The notes: generated from the letters alone by a model not told the origin. A DNA stretch of 64,000 bases from an uncultured Lachnospira sp. (GCA_934359185.1 CAKRLE010000004.1:124001-188000), one strand, 5' to 3'. Positions 1 to 8,780 are shown, numbered from the stretch's first letter. Made by a program: numbers and translations.

Positions 1-1445
1 GCCTCTTTACCAATAGTCTTATTGGCTGTCATAAGACTTAAATCTGTGTACTGCTTAGCTGTCTTTTCATTATAATTACCTGTTCCAATCTGGGTTATGT
101 AATTAATTCTGCCTTCATCCTGATATGTTATAAGACAAAGCTTTGAATGAACCTTCGTATGATCAAGTCCATATACTATACGGCACCCGGCATCTTCCAG
201 TCTTCTTGACCATTCAATGTTATTTTCTTCATCAAATCTTGCCCTCAGTTCAACAAGTACCACAACCTCTTTGCCATTCTCAGCAGCATTGATAAGAGAC
301 TCTATTATCTGTGAATTCTTGGCAACACGATATAGCGTCATCTTAATTGATACGACCCTGTTATCATTGCCAGCCTCATTGAGAAGCCGCAGGAATGGGT
401 TCATGCTTTCATATGGGTAAAACAGCAATCTGTCTTTCTCTTCTATAATTGATATCATGCTCCGTGAAGAATTAGCCCATGCTGGAACTTTAGCCACATG
501 TCTTTCATAGAATAACTTTTTTTCCGTTCTAAGGATATCCTGTATATCAAATACAAATGACAAATCAAGCGGTGCCTCTGAATAAAATATCTGTTCCTGC
601 TTTAATTCAAGTTCCTTACACAGATTAAGGATTATCGTTTCATCAAGCAGTCTTGAATATTCCATCTTGACAGGGCACAGTCTCTTTCTCTGGCGAATCA
701 TTCTTTCCATAGTGTCACGATAATCAGCATCCTCATTATCAACTGCCTCATCAACGTCAATATCAGCATTTCTTATAATTCTTATCAGCGATTTGCTCTT
801 TATCTGATACTTTTCAAATATCTTAGGCATAAAATGAAGAATCAGCTCTTCAACCAGCATAAATTTCTTATTATCCGAAGGAATTGGAACAAGTCTTGAA
901 AATACACCATTGCTGCAAGGTACAATTCCTATCTTATCGCTGTTTTTCTTTCCAAGAAGCGCTACCGCATATATCTCCTTATTCTTCATAAATGGAAATG
1001 GCTGCTTCTTGCCTACTATCTGTGGTGACAAAAGTGGCAGAATTGATTCTTTGAAATATTTTTCCAGATATACTGCATCACTGTAATCTATATCATTAAA
1101 ATTCAGAATCTTAATTCCGTAATCTTCCAGCTGCAGCATAAGATCCCTGTATACAGCATCCTTTTTTCGTGTAAGATCTCTTGACTCTTTAAATATAGTT
1201 GTAAGCTGCTCCTTTGCTGTCATGTTGGTTTTATTATCACTCTTATCCTGTGAAAACAGCATCTGATCATACAACGAGCCAACTCTTACCATAAAAAATT
1301 CATCCAGATTACTCTGAAATATTGATGAAAATGTTAGCTTTTCACATAATGGAACATTGCTGTCTTCTGCCTCTAACAACACTCTTTCATTAAATTTCAG
1401 CCATGACAATTCCCTGTTCTGATAATATCCCTTTATATTTTTCAT
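1..1445 (-). CDS. ppk: Polyphosphate kinase 1 (C-terminal part beyond window)
   Basis: PPK1 reversibly transfers the gamma phosphate of ATP to inorganic polyphosphate. The reading frame starts at an ATG at 1445, behind a GAGGGA ribosome site, and runs off the left edge, leaving 481 residues of a protein usually near 700. The N-terminus carries the family motif NRELSWLKFNERVL (about residues 10-23). Near the cut end is RFDEENNIEWSRRLEDAG, then the phospho-acceptor histidine region VHSKLCL, with His433 matching E. coli His435. The second catalytic histidine and the C-terminal PLD-like domain lie outside. The start is 6 bp behind the stop of the phosphofructokinase gene, so the two are probably co-transcribed. 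Family assignment is secure; completeness cannot be judged. Confidence 0.95.
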   Translation of the reverse strand, partial: MKNIKGYYQNRELSWLKFNERVLLEAEDSNVPLCEKLTFSSIFQSNLDEFFMVRVGSLYDQMLFSQDKSDNKTNMTAKEQLTTIFKESRDLTRKKDAVYRDLMLQLEDYGIKILNFNDIDYSDAVYLEKYFKESILPLLSPQIVGKKQPFPFMKNKEIYAVALLGKKNSDKIGIVPCSNGVFSRLVPIPSDNKKFMLVEELILHFMPKIFEKYQIKSKSLIRIIRNADIDVDEAVDNEDADYRDTMERMIRQRKRLCPVKMEYSRLLDETIILNLCKELELKQEQIFYSEAPLDLSFVFDIQDILRTEKKLFYERHVAKVPAWANSSRSMISIIEEKDRLLFYPYESMNPFLRLLNEAGNDNRVVSIKMTLYRVAKNSQIIESLINAAENGKEVVVLVELRARFDEENNIEWSRRLEDAGCRIVYGLDHTKVHSKLCLITYQDEGRINYITQIGTGNYNEKTAKQYTDLSLMTANKTIGKE

Positions 1446-1451
1446 AATGCT

Positions 1452-2531
1452 TTATCCCTCGTTTCCCATGCAGATTCCTAAATCTCTTGCCTGTCTGACA
1501 AGCTGGCCATCTGCATCTACCATCTTTGTTTTTCCAGCCACTTTTTCTAACTCAACATATTCAATTTCATTATTATCAACGCAGACCATGTATCCATACC
1601 TCTTATTAATAATAAGCTTTGCTGCTTCAACTCCAAGCCTTGTCGCCAATACCCTGTCATATGGAACCGGACTGCCGCCACGCTGCACATGGCCTGGTAC
1701 CGTAACACGCACTTCCTGCCCTGTCATTAATGATATAGCATTGCCAAGCCTGTATGCTGCTGATGGATAGCCATCATTTTTCCATAATTCCTTCAGCTCC
1801 CGTTTTGGCATTGCCGCCTCTTCTTTAGACAAAGCTCCCTCTGCCATTGCTATTATTGTGAATTTCTTGCCATTTTCAGTTCTTCTGTTAATTGCTTCGG
1901 CAATAACATTAATATCATATGGTATCTCCGGTATAAGTATTACATCCGCTCCGCTCGCAAGTCCTGCATTAAGTGTAAGCCATCCTGTCTTGTGTCCCAT
2001 AACTTCAACAATGAAGACCCTGCTGTGCGAAGCCGCTGTAGTATGTATACAGTCAATTGCATTAGCCGCTATATCCATAGCTGACTGATAACCAAAGCTG
2101 ACATGTGTCTTTGCAAGGTCATTGTCTATCGTCTTAGGCAGTGTCACGATGTTAAGATTTTTCTGTTTAAGGGCAAGTGCTGTCTTATGAGAACCATTAC
2201 CGCCAAGAATCACGAGGCAGTCAAGCTCTAATGACTTATATGTAGATATCATTGATTCAATTTTATCTGTTCCATCCTCAAGCGGTACACCGATATATTT
2301 AAAAGGTGTTCTTGAAGTCCCAAGGATTGTTCCACCTATATTAAGTATTCCTGAGAAATCTTCCTGTGTCATAATCTTATATTCATTTCTCATAAGGCCC
2401 TTATATCCATCTATAAATCCATATATAACTGTGTCCTTTGACAGATTAAACAATGTCTTTGCCACTCCGCGCATGGCTGCATTAAGCGCCTGGCAATCGC
2501 CGCCACTTGTAAGCATTCCAACTTTAATCAT
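1452..2531 (-). CDS. pfkA: 6-phosphofructokinase, mixed-substrate group
   Basis: Phosphorylates fructose 6-phosphate to the 1,6-bisphosphate in glycolysis. 359 aa from the ATG at 2531, chosen because GGAGGAAAT lies just before it; the frame opens upstream to 2576 without a ribosome site. Motifs: phosphate-binding GGDCQALNAAMRG (residues 10-22), GGNGS (110-114), PKTIDND (132-138) with the catalytic Asp136. The site that decides the phosphoryl donor is mixed: Gly113 is the ATP-type residue, while Lys133 is the residue typical of PPi enzymes, and Asn112 replaces the usual Asp. This pattern occurs in the group III enzymes. The donor (ATP or PPi) cannot be settled from sequence. First gene of a pair with ppk; divergent from adhE. 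Confidence 0.93.
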   Translation of the reverse strand: MIKVGMLTSGGDCQALNAAMRGVAKTLFNLSKDTVIYGFIDGYKGLMRNEYKIMTQEDFSGILNIGGTILGTSRTPFKYIGVPLEDGTDKIESMISTYKSLELDCLVILGGNGSHKTALALKQKNLNIVTLPKTIDNDLAKTHVSFGYQSAMDIAANAIDCIHTTAASHSRVFIVEVMGHKTGWLTLNAGLASGADVILIPEIPYDINVIAEAINRRTENGKKFTIIAMAEGALSKEEAAMPKRELKELWKNDGYPSAAYRLGNAISLMTGQEVRVTVPGHVQRGGSPVPYDRVLATRLGVEAAKLIINKRYGYMVCVDNNEIEYVELEKVAGKTKMVDADGQLVRQARDLGICMGNEG

Positions 2532-2626
2532 GATTTCCTCCTCTTCCGAATAAAATAATCTGATTTCATTTTTCACAAGTATAAGTGTGTAATGTAAAAT
2601 CTAATACATGTTCTATGTTAAATCTG

Positions 2627-2642
2627 TGTAAATTATTTTACA
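2627..2642. promoter_or_regulatory. Rex-like 16-bp palindrome between pfkA and adhE
   Basis: TGTAAA-N4-TTTACA is a perfect inverted repeat in the divergent control region. It differs from the clostridial Rex consensus TTGTTAA-N4-TTAACAA by one base in each half. Rex senses NADH/NAD+ and commonly controls adhE in Clostridia. Here the site is about 60 bp upstream of the adhE -35 box, nearer the pfkA side. Assignment to Rex is inference. Confidence 0.35.
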
Positions 2643-2704
2643 TAAATATAAACTACACTTGAAAATCCATATTTATGCGGATTACACTAAATTAAAATTT
2701 ATGT

Positions 2705-2733
2705 TTGACAATGATGATATGCAGTGATATACT
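2705..2733 (+). promoter_or_regulatory. adhE promoter (sigma-A type)
   Basis: TTGACA at 2705-2710 and TATACT at 2728-2733 are separated by 17 bp. The expected transcript start near 2740 leaves a leader of about 40 nt with GGAGG at 2769-2773. Confidence 0.8.
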
Positions 2734-2781
2734 TTGATTGTTAAAAAAATATCAATCATTTCATTTATGGAGGTAAAGAAA

Positions 2782-5394
2782 ATGGCTGAAAGGAAAAATG
2801 AAAGCTTTGTTGTTGATTCTGTTGAAGCTTTAGAGAAGAAGCTCGCGCAGATTAGGGAGGCGCAGAGAATATTCGCAACTTACACACAGGAGCAGGTCGA
2901 CAAGATATTTACTGCTGCTGCAATTGCTGCCAACCAGGCAAGAATCCCTCTTGCTAAACAGGCTGTCGCAGAGACAGGCATGGGTATTGTTGAGGATAAA
3001 GTTATCAAGAATCATTTCGCATCTGAGTATATTTATAATACTTACAGAGACACCAAGACATGCGGTGTTATCGAAGAGAACAAATCATTTGGCATCAGGA
3101 AAATCGCCGAACCAATTGGCGTTATCGCTGCTGTTATTCCAACAACCAATCCAACATCAACTGCTATATTCAAGAGTCTGATATCATTAAAGACGAGAAA
3201 TGGTATCATAATAAGTCCACATCCTCGTGCTAAAGCAAGTACTATTGCTGCTGCAAAGGTTGTTCTTGATGCTGCAGTTAAGGCTGGTGCACCAGAAAAT
3301 ATAATCGGATGGATTGATGTTCCTTCTCTTGATTTAACTAATATGGTTATGAAGGAAGCTGATATAATACTTGCAACTGGCGGTCCAGGTATGGTTAAGG
3401 CTGCTTACTCATCAGGCAAACCTGCACTCGGTGTTGGTCCAGGTAATACTCCTGCAATCATTGACAGCTCAGCAGATGTTACATTAGCTGTCAATTCAAT
3501 TATCCATTCAAAGACATTTGATAATGGTATGATATGTGCATCAGAGCAGTCAGTAATCGTAGATACCAAGTTATATAAACAGGTAAAGGACGAATTTACA
3601 ACAAGAGGATGCCACTTCCTTACTAAGACAGAGCTTGACAAAGTCCGTAAGACTATCCTTATCAACGGCTCACTCAATGCCAAGATTGTTGGACAGAGTG
3701 CATATAATATAGGAAAACTTGCAGGCATAACTGTTCCAGAAAACACTAAGATTCTTATCGGTGAAGTTACTTCTGTTGATTTATCAGAGGAATTTGCACA
3801 TGAGAAGCTTTCTCCAGTTCTTGCAATGTATAAGGCTACAGATTTTGAAGATGCACTTGCAAAAGCTAAACAGCTTGTAGCTGATGGCGGATACGGCCAT
3901 ACATCTTCATTATATATTAATATAGAGACACAGCAGGATAAAATAGCTGTCTTCCAGGAAGCCATGAAGACATGCCGAATCCTTATCAACACTCCTTCTT
4001 CACAGGGCGGTATTGGTGATATCTACAATTTCATGCTCACTCCATCACTCACACTTGGATGCGGTTCATGGGGCGGCAACTCTGTTTCAGAAAATGTAGG
4101 CGTTAAACACCTTTTGAACATCAAAACCGTCGCAGAAAGGAGAGAAAATATGCTGTGGTTTAGAGCTCCTGAAAAGGTTTACTTCAAGAAGGGCTGCCTT
4201 CCTGTTGCTCTTGATGAGTTAAAGAATGTATTAGGCAAGAAGAAAGTATTTATTGTTACTGACCAGTTCCTTTATAAGAATGGATACACAAAGTGTGTTA
4301 CAGATAAGCTTGATGAACTTGGTATTGTTCATACAACATTCTATGATGTAGCACCAGACCCAACACTTGCATGTGCTAAAGAAGGTGCCAAGGCTATGAC
4401 ATCATTTGAGCCAGACTGCATCATCGCTATAGGTGGTGGTTCAGCAATGGATGCTGGTAAGATTATGTGGGTTATGTATGAGCATCCTGAAGTAGATTTC
4501 ATGGATATGGCAATGCGTTTCATGGATATCAGAAAACGTATCTATACATTCCCTAAGATGGGTGAAAAAGCTTACTTCATAGCTGTTCCAACTTCTTCTG
4601 GTACTGGTTCAGAGGTTACACCATTCGCAGTTATCACAGACGAAGAGACAGGAATCAAATATCCGCTTGCTGATTATGAACTTCTTCCTAAGATGGCTAT
4701 TATTGATGCTGACATGTGTATGGATCAGCCTAAGGGACTTACAGCTGCTTCCGGTATTGATGCTCTCACACATGCACTTGAAGCTTACGCTTCTATTATG
4801 TCAACAGAATACACAGATGGTCTTGCATTAAAGGCTATGAAGAATATATTTGATTACCTTCCAGCAGCATATGAAAATGGAGCACATGATGCAATTGCAA
4901 GAGAAAAGATGGCTACTGCTTCTACTATGGCTGGTATGGCATTCGCCAATGCTTTCCTTGGATTATGCCACTCTATGGCTCACAAGCTTGGTGCATTCCA
5001 TCATCTTCCACATGGTATCGCTAACGCTGTACTTATCACAGATATCATGCGATACAATGCCGCTGAGGTTCCTGCCAAGATGGGTACATTCCCACAGTAC
5101 AGCTATCCTCACTGCAAGGAAAGATATCTTGAATGTGCTAACTTCCTTGGAATTCAGGGCAAGAACGATGACGAGAAGTTCGAGAACTTCTTAGCTGCTA
5201 TCGAAGACCTCAAGAAGAAGGTCGGCATTAAGAAGACTATTAAAGACTATGGTGTTGATGAAAAGTATTTCTTAGAGACACTTGACGATATGGTTGAGAA
5301 GGCATTTGATGACCAGTGTACAGGTGCTAACCCTAGATATCCTCTTATGTCAGAGATTAAAGCTATGTATCTTAAGGCTTATTACGGAAAGTAA
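2782..5394 (+). CDS. adhE: Bifunctional acetaldehyde-CoA / alcohol dehydrogenase
   Basis: Reduces acetyl-CoA to acetaldehyde and then ethanol, reoxidising two NADH; central to anaerobic redox balance. 870 aa, the normal AdhE length. ATG at 2782 is preceded by GGAGG with correct spacing; an in-frame ATG at 2767 lies within the ribosome site and is rejected. The N-terminal aldehyde dehydrogenase half has catalytic Cys252 in GMICASEQ and a glycine-rich TGGPGMVKAAY segment. The C-terminal iron-dependent alcohol dehydrogenase half has AIGGGSAMDAGKIMW and the metal-binding region LCHSMAHKLGAFHHLPHG. Family knowledge predicts spirosome filaments. Expressed from the promoter at 2705-2733, followed after 19 bp by an APH-fold kinase gene. 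Confidence 0.97.
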   Translation: MAERKNESFVVDSVEALEKKLAQIREAQRIFATYTQEQVDKIFTAAAIAANQARIPLAKQAVAETGMGIVEDKVIKNHFASEYIYNTYRDTKTCGVIEENKSFGIRKIAEPIGVIAAVIPTTNPTSTAIFKSLISLKTRNGIIISPHPRAKASTIAAAKVVLDAAVKAGAPENIIGWIDVPSLDLTNMVMKEADIILATGGPGMVKAAYSSGKPALGVGPGNTPAIIDSSADVTLAVNSIIHSKTFDNGMICASEQSVIVDTKLYKQVKDEFTTRGCHFLTKTELDKVRKTILINGSLNAKIVGQSAYNIGKLAGITVPENTKILIGEVTSVDLSEEFAHEKLSPVLAMYKATDFEDALAKAKQLVADGGYGHTSSLYINIETQQDKIAVFQEAMKTCRILINTPSSQGGIGDIYNFMLTPSLTLGCGSWGGNSVSENVGVKHLLNIKTVAERRENMLWFRAPEKVYFKKGCLPVALDELKNVLGKKKVFIVTDQFLYKNGYTKCVTDKLDELGIVHTTFYDVAPDPTLACAKEGAKAMTSFEPDCIIAIGGGSAMDAGKIMWVMYEHPEVDFMDMAMRFMDIRKRIYTFPKMGEKAYFIAVPTSSGTGSEVTPFAVITDEETGIKYPLADYELLPKMAIIDADMCMDQPKGLTAASGIDALTHALEAYASIMSTEYTDGLALKAMKNIFDYLPAAYENGAHDAIAREKMATASTMAGMAFANAFLGLCHSMAHKLGAFHHLPHGIANAVLITDIMRYNAAEVPAKMGTFPQYSYPHCKERYLECANFLGIQGKNDDEKFENFLAAIEDLKKKVGIKKTIKDYGVDEKYFLETLDDMVEKAFDDQCTGANPRYPLMSEIKAMYLKAYYGK

Positions 5395-5413
5395 TCAGGA
5401 AGGAGAATAAACT

Positions 5414-6169
5414 ATGAAAAAATGTATTTATAAAGGTTCACAGAAATCTGTCTACCTTGATGGCGACAAAGTTTCTAAAGTATTCGCCCTGTCTTACAAC
5501 AAATCAGACGTATTATATGAAGCATTAAATACATCCAGAGTTGAAGATACAGGACTTGACATTCCTAAATTATTAAGTGTATCTGTTGATGATGGCCAGT
5601 GGGTCATCACCAGCCAGTATGCCAAGGGAAGTACTCTTGAAGAACTTCTTAAAGCACACCCAGAAAACACAGACAGCTATATTGAAGCTATGGTTGATTT
5701 CCAGATATCATTCAACAAGAGAAGTAATCCTCTTCTTCTGTCTCTTAAAAGTAAATTAAACAGACAGATTAAAGAGCTTAATGTTGATGAACATATCAAA
5801 TATGAACTTGAATCAAGACTTGAGGAACTTCCTACACATAACAAGCTGTGCCATGGTGACTATTGTCCAGAAAATATTATTGTTACAACTGACAAGAACA
5901 ACAAAATCACTGGCATAACAGCCGTTGACTGGGTTCATGCAACTAAGGGCAACGCAAGTGCTGATGTAGCTAATACATACCTCACACTTAAGCTCTCTGA
6001 CGAGAAGCTTGCTGATAAATATATCAAGCTTTTCTGCGAGAAGACTTCAACTGACATGAAATATGTCAATAAGTGGATGCCTATTGTAGCTGCAGCCAGA
6101 CTTACTAAAAAGAAACCTGATGAAAAGGCTATGCTTGAATCAATGATTGATATATGCGATTTCCAGTAA
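5414..6169 (+). CDS. Aminoglycoside/choline kinase-like phosphotransferase (APH fold)
   Basis: 251 aa, start at 5414 behind AAGGAG. The sequence has the APH/choline-kinase catalytic loop HGDYCPEN (residues 147-154, Asp149 the likely base) and the metal-binding VDW (171-173) that replaces DFG. The N-lobe is short, with a possible ATP-contacting lysine in VSKVF. No signal peptide or membrane segment. It lies 19 bp after adhE and before a terminator, so it is the second gene of the adhE transcript. The substrate is unknown; small alcohols or sugars are as plausible as an antibiotic, and nothing marks it as a resistance gene. Confidence 0.8.
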   Translation: MKKCIYKGSQKSVYLDGDKVSKVFALSYNKSDVLYEALNTSRVEDTGLDIPKLLSVSVDDGQWVITSQYAKGSTLEELLKAHPENTDSYIEAMVDFQISFNKRSNPLLLSLKSKLNRQIKELNVDEHIKYELESRLEELPTHNKLCHGDYCPENIIVTTDKNNKITGITAVDWVHATKGNASADVANTYLTLKLSDEKLADKYIKLFCEKTSTDMKYVNKWMPIVAAARLTKKKPDEKAMLESMIDICDFQ

Positions 6170-6209
6170 AATCAGACTGATTATGCTCCTATCGCACCCC
6201 CTTACATAA

Positions 6210-6268
6210 CTCCCCAGAGATTCCTAACATCTGACAATGCAGATATAAAGGGCTCTGGGGAGCTTTTT
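6210..6268 (+). terminator. Rho-independent terminator after the adhE operon
   Basis: CTCCCCAGAG at 6210-6219 pairs with CTCTGGGGAG at 6253-6262. An inner stem ATCTG/CAGAT extends the hairpin, and CTTTTT follows. Confidence 0.85.
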
Positions 6269-6308
6269 ATATTTGCATAACAAATTTTATAATTGTTTAA
6301 TAATAAAA

Positions 6309-6335
6309 TTAGCACTCACCTCTTGACAGTGCTAA
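6309..6335. promoter_or_regulatory. CIRCE element (HrcA operator)
   Basis: TTAGCACTC-N9-CAGTGCTAA matches the CIRCE consensus TTAGCACTC-N9-GAGTGCTAA with one mismatch. It overlaps the -35 box of the hsp20 promoter, so HrcA binding would block RNA polymerase. Confidence 0.92.
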
Positions 6336-6351
6336 CAATTAGGTATATAAC
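6323..6351 (+). promoter_or_regulatory. hsp20 promoter
   Basis: TTGACA at 6323-6328 lies inside the CIRCE repeat; TATAAC at 6346-6351 follows after 17 bp. The leader to the ATG is about 80 nt. Confidence 0.75.
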
Positions 6352-6438
6352 ATAGGCAAGAACAAAGGAAAGGGATTAATTCCAGAGTTCAAAAGTAACA
6401 TGGCAATAGGTTTTATAAGAGAAAAGGAGAGATGACTT

Positions 6439-6879
6439 ATGTTAATGCCTAGTATTTTTGGAGAGAACTTATTTAATGATGATTGGATGGACTTTAATTT
6501 CCCTGATATTGATAAAGCCTTATATGGTAAACATGCACAGAATGTTATGAAGACTGATGTCAGAGAAACAGAATCTGGCTATGAATTAGATGTTGATCTT
6601 CCTGGTTTTAAGAAAGATGAAATCAGTGCACAGCTTGACAATGGATACCTTACAATCAGTGCCGCTAAGGGACTTGATAAGGATGAGGAAAAGAAGAATG
6701 GCAAGTATATCCGCAAGGAGCGTTATGCCGGTGCTATGAGCAGAAGCTTCTATGTTGGTGATGGTCTTAGCCAGAGCGATATCAAAGCTAAATATGAAGA
6801 CGGTATCCTTAAAATCAGCGTTCCGAAGATGGATAAGAAGGCTATCGAAAGCAGTAAGACAATTGCTATCGAAGGATAA
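6439..6879 (+). CDS. hsp20: Hsp20 / alpha-crystallin family small heat-shock protein
   Basis: ATP-independent holdase that keeps unfolding cytoplasmic proteins soluble during heat stress. 146 aa, typical length. N-terminal arm to about residue 36, then an alpha-crystallin domain with the signature GILKISVPK (122-130) and a C-terminal I-x-I anchor (Ile142, Ile144) for oligomer contacts. ATG at 6439 follows AAGGAGAG; a second Met at residue 3 cannot be excluded. Monocistronic, between the adhE terminator and a strong hairpin at 6954-6982. The upstream CIRCE element indicates HrcA control. Confidence 0.95.
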   Translation: MLMPSIFGENLFNDDWMDFNFPDIDKALYGKHAQNVMKTDVRETESGYELDVDLPGFKKDEISAQLDNGYLTISAAKGLDKDEEKKNGKYIRKERYAGAMSRSFYVGDGLSQSDIKAKYEDGILKISVPKMDKKAIESSKTIAIEG

Positions 6880-6953
6880 TCCGACTGACAGCTCCAACCC
6901 CTATAAGTTGTTAAATAATAAAATGTGCATCATATCTTATGGTGCATAGAAAG

Positions 6954-6986
6954 CCCCCGGCAGGTGTGTTACCTGCCGGGGGTGTT
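6954..6986. terminator. Strong GC-rich terminator hairpin after hsp20
   Basis: A perfect 12-bp stem (CCCCCGGCAGGT / ACCTGCCGGGGG) with a GTGTT loop, followed by TGTTT. It separates hsp20 (+) from the convergent DUF11 gene (-) and could serve both, though the minus-side U-run is short. Confidence 0.8.
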
Positions 6987-7020
6987 TCGTTATATAGCAG
7001 ACCACCATTATGACTGCTAT

Positions 7021-7872
7021 TTATACTGTTCCTGTGATAACAAGGGTACTTACACCCGGATTGACAATCCATGCTCCAGTTGTAGCATCCTGCGCATATG
7101 TTGCAGCCGGAACTGTTATCTGACCGGCAACGCTTGCAAAGGCTCCTGTTGTCTCATCATATGTGTAATTCGTTCCTGCTGTCCATGCTGTTCCATTGAA
7201 TGTGGCTGTCAGGTTGGTAAGAATTGGGTCAAATGTGTCTGTGACAACTACATTTGTTGCTGCATCTGCTGCTGCGTTACCTATATTCTGTATAAGGAAT
7301 GTGTAGGTAAGAGTTCCATTTTCTGTAACAGGAACCGGGCTTACTGACTTAGTGATTATAAGGATTGGCTCATTCTCAGATGTCACTGTCTCTGTTACTG
7401 TAATAGGTGTAACTCCTCCACCGCTGATAACTGCCGTGTTGGTTATTGTCGCATTAGTAGCTAATGGAGCATACTGGTTAACCTCCGCCTCATATATTAT
7501 AGTTGCATTGCCACCGGCAGGAATGTTTATTCCTGTTATAGCGAGTGGCGGACCTGCTGTTACTGCTGGTGCTGTCTGAACAACGCCATTCACATAATAC
7601 TTAACTGTTCCTTCAACATAAGTCAATGGAGTAACTGTTGTTGTATCAAATGCGTATGCTCCCAGATTGTCTGTAAGTGTGATATTGTTGAATGCTGTTG
7701 TACCTGAATTAACGATACTTATAATATAAGTTATAGTATCATTCTGCCCATATGTGCTTCTCACTGCTGTCTTCGTAGCAGATAATACCTCTAAAATCTC
7801 GCCAACTGCTATATTAGAATTGGCAACTGAATTGCCATAACGAAGCTGCGCCTGATTAGTAAATCTTGCCAT
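7021..7872 (-). CDS. DUF11 repeat-domain protein of unknown function
   Basis: 283 aa, start at 7872 behind a GAGAGGAAAG site. Two beta-rich DUF11-type (Ig-like) repeats: about residues 45-165, with YIISIVNSGTTAFNNITLTD, and about 170-283, with LTYTFLIQNIGNAAADAATN. Composition is Thr/Asn/Ala-rich, as in surface or envelope proteins. However, the N-terminus MARFTNQAQLRYGNS has no signal peptide, and there is no LPXTG or membrane anchor. Similar signal-less proteins are common in Clostridia and often suspected to be spore or cell-surface components; that is not proved here. Single gene, convergent with hsp20. Confidence 0.8.
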   Translation of the reverse strand: MARFTNQAQLRYGNSVANSNIAVGEILEVLSATKTAVRSTYGQNDTITYIISIVNSGTTAFNNITLTDNLGAYAFDTTTVTPLTYVEGTVKYYVNGVVQTAPAVTAGPPLAITGINIPAGGNATIIYEAEVNQYAPLATNATITNTAVISGGGVTPITVTETVTSENEPILIITKSVSPVPVTENGTLTYTFLIQNIGNAAADAATNVVVTDTFDPILTNLTATFNGTAWTAGTNYTYDETTGAFASVAGQITVPAATYAQDATTGAWIVNPGVSTLVITGTV

Positions 7873-8064
7873 ATTAACTTTCCTCTCATATATTCGGTTA
7901 TACTATAATATATGACAGTTATTTTTATTGTTTACTGGAGGGCTTGTCATATACTTGCAGTTGATATTTAATATTATATGTTGACATATTATATTTAAAA
8001 TGATACAATACTATTTGTATACAGAATATACAGTGTCGGCACCTATAATTATGAAAGGATTTGA

Positions 8065-8560
8065 ATGACAGATAAACTAAATATCAAAGACTCTGTCCAG
8101 AATGATATAATTCTTAAGGAATTCTGGAGAGATAACGCAAGATTCGCTGATTTATTTAATGCTGTTATATTTAACGGCAGGCAGATTATTAAACCTGACG
8201 AATTGCAAGAGCTTGATACCGATATTTCAGGTACAATCAGCATGAAGAATTACAGTGAATCCCCTTGGGATGGACCTGTATGTCTAAGCGATATGATGTA
8301 CGACATGCCTGATGACATACACAATATCTTTTCTGACTATAAGCTTAATCTTGTCCAGATACTTGATTCCAATCAATATAAATTTTATAATGAAATGGAA
8401 CCTACATTATGAAATTGATAGCTAAGATAACATCTTATCCACGTCTGATGGATATATGTGACAATAATAAAAGCGATGGAGGCGAGATTATGCCATGTAA
8501 AGCATTACAGGAGATGTTTGACGAACAACAGAAAATTGGAAGAAATAACAGTACTATTCA
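8065..8560 (+). pseudogene. Decayed Rpn/YhgA-like PD-(D/E)XK nuclease-transposase gene
   Basis: The frame 8065-8412 encodes an N-terminal piece (FADLFNAVIFNGRQIIKPDEL, then ...SDYKLNLVQI...) resembling the Rpn/PD-(D/E)XK transposase-like family common in Lachnospiraceae, which is normally about 280-330 aa. It stops after 115 residues. A second overlapping frame from 8409 resumes with GGEIMPCKALQEMFDEQQKIGRN, the family's usual C-terminal region (…MCKALEEM…). The middle is missing, so an internal deletion plus frameshift is inferred. A terminator follows at 8574. The N-terminal fragment could still be translated; ATG at 8065 follows GAAAGGATTTG. Confidence 0.6.
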
Positions 8561-8573
8561 AGCAATTCAAAAT

Positions 8574-8616
8574 AAGCTCATCACTGTGTTTAATTTAACA
8601 GTGATGAGCTTTATAC
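8574..8616 (+). terminator. Rho-independent terminator
   Basis: AAGCTCATCACTGT (8574-8587) pairs perfectly with ACAGTGATGAGCTT (8598-8611), followed by a short T-rich stretch. Confidence 0.8.
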
Positions 8617-8648
8617 ATATTCTGCATTCCAATGATTATTTTGCCATT

Positions 8649-8780
8649 CTAATATGGTATAAAAAAACCTTCAGGTCCACGAGTTGACAGTGATGATCCA
8701 TATTCAACCAGCTTAATAATTAAAAATGCCACTATTATCACTGCAATAATAACACCTATTGTTATAAGTACCTTCTTCAT
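8649..8780 (-). CDS. Small single-pass membrane protein (43 aa)
   Basis: A 43-residue frame starting MKKVLITIGVIIAVIIVAF at 8780, directly after the strong ribosome site GAAGGAGGGATATAAT. Residues 4-22 form one hydrophobic helix. The remainder is a short polar tail with TRGPEGFFIPY at the end, probably outside or at the membrane face. No family recognised. It lies 120 bp downstream of the ABC exporter pair on the same strand, so it may be an accessory peptide or an independent gene. The ribosome site and clean helix argue that it is translated. Confidence 0.65.
   Translation of the reverse strand: MKKVLITIGVIIAVIIVAFLIIKLVEYGSSLSTRGPEGFFIPY

Noticed and set aside
6925-7347. 140-aa plus-strand frame, very Cys-rich
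   Set aside because: It lies antisense to the DUF11 gene and across the hsp20 terminator; the cysteines arise from the complement of Thr/Ala codons.
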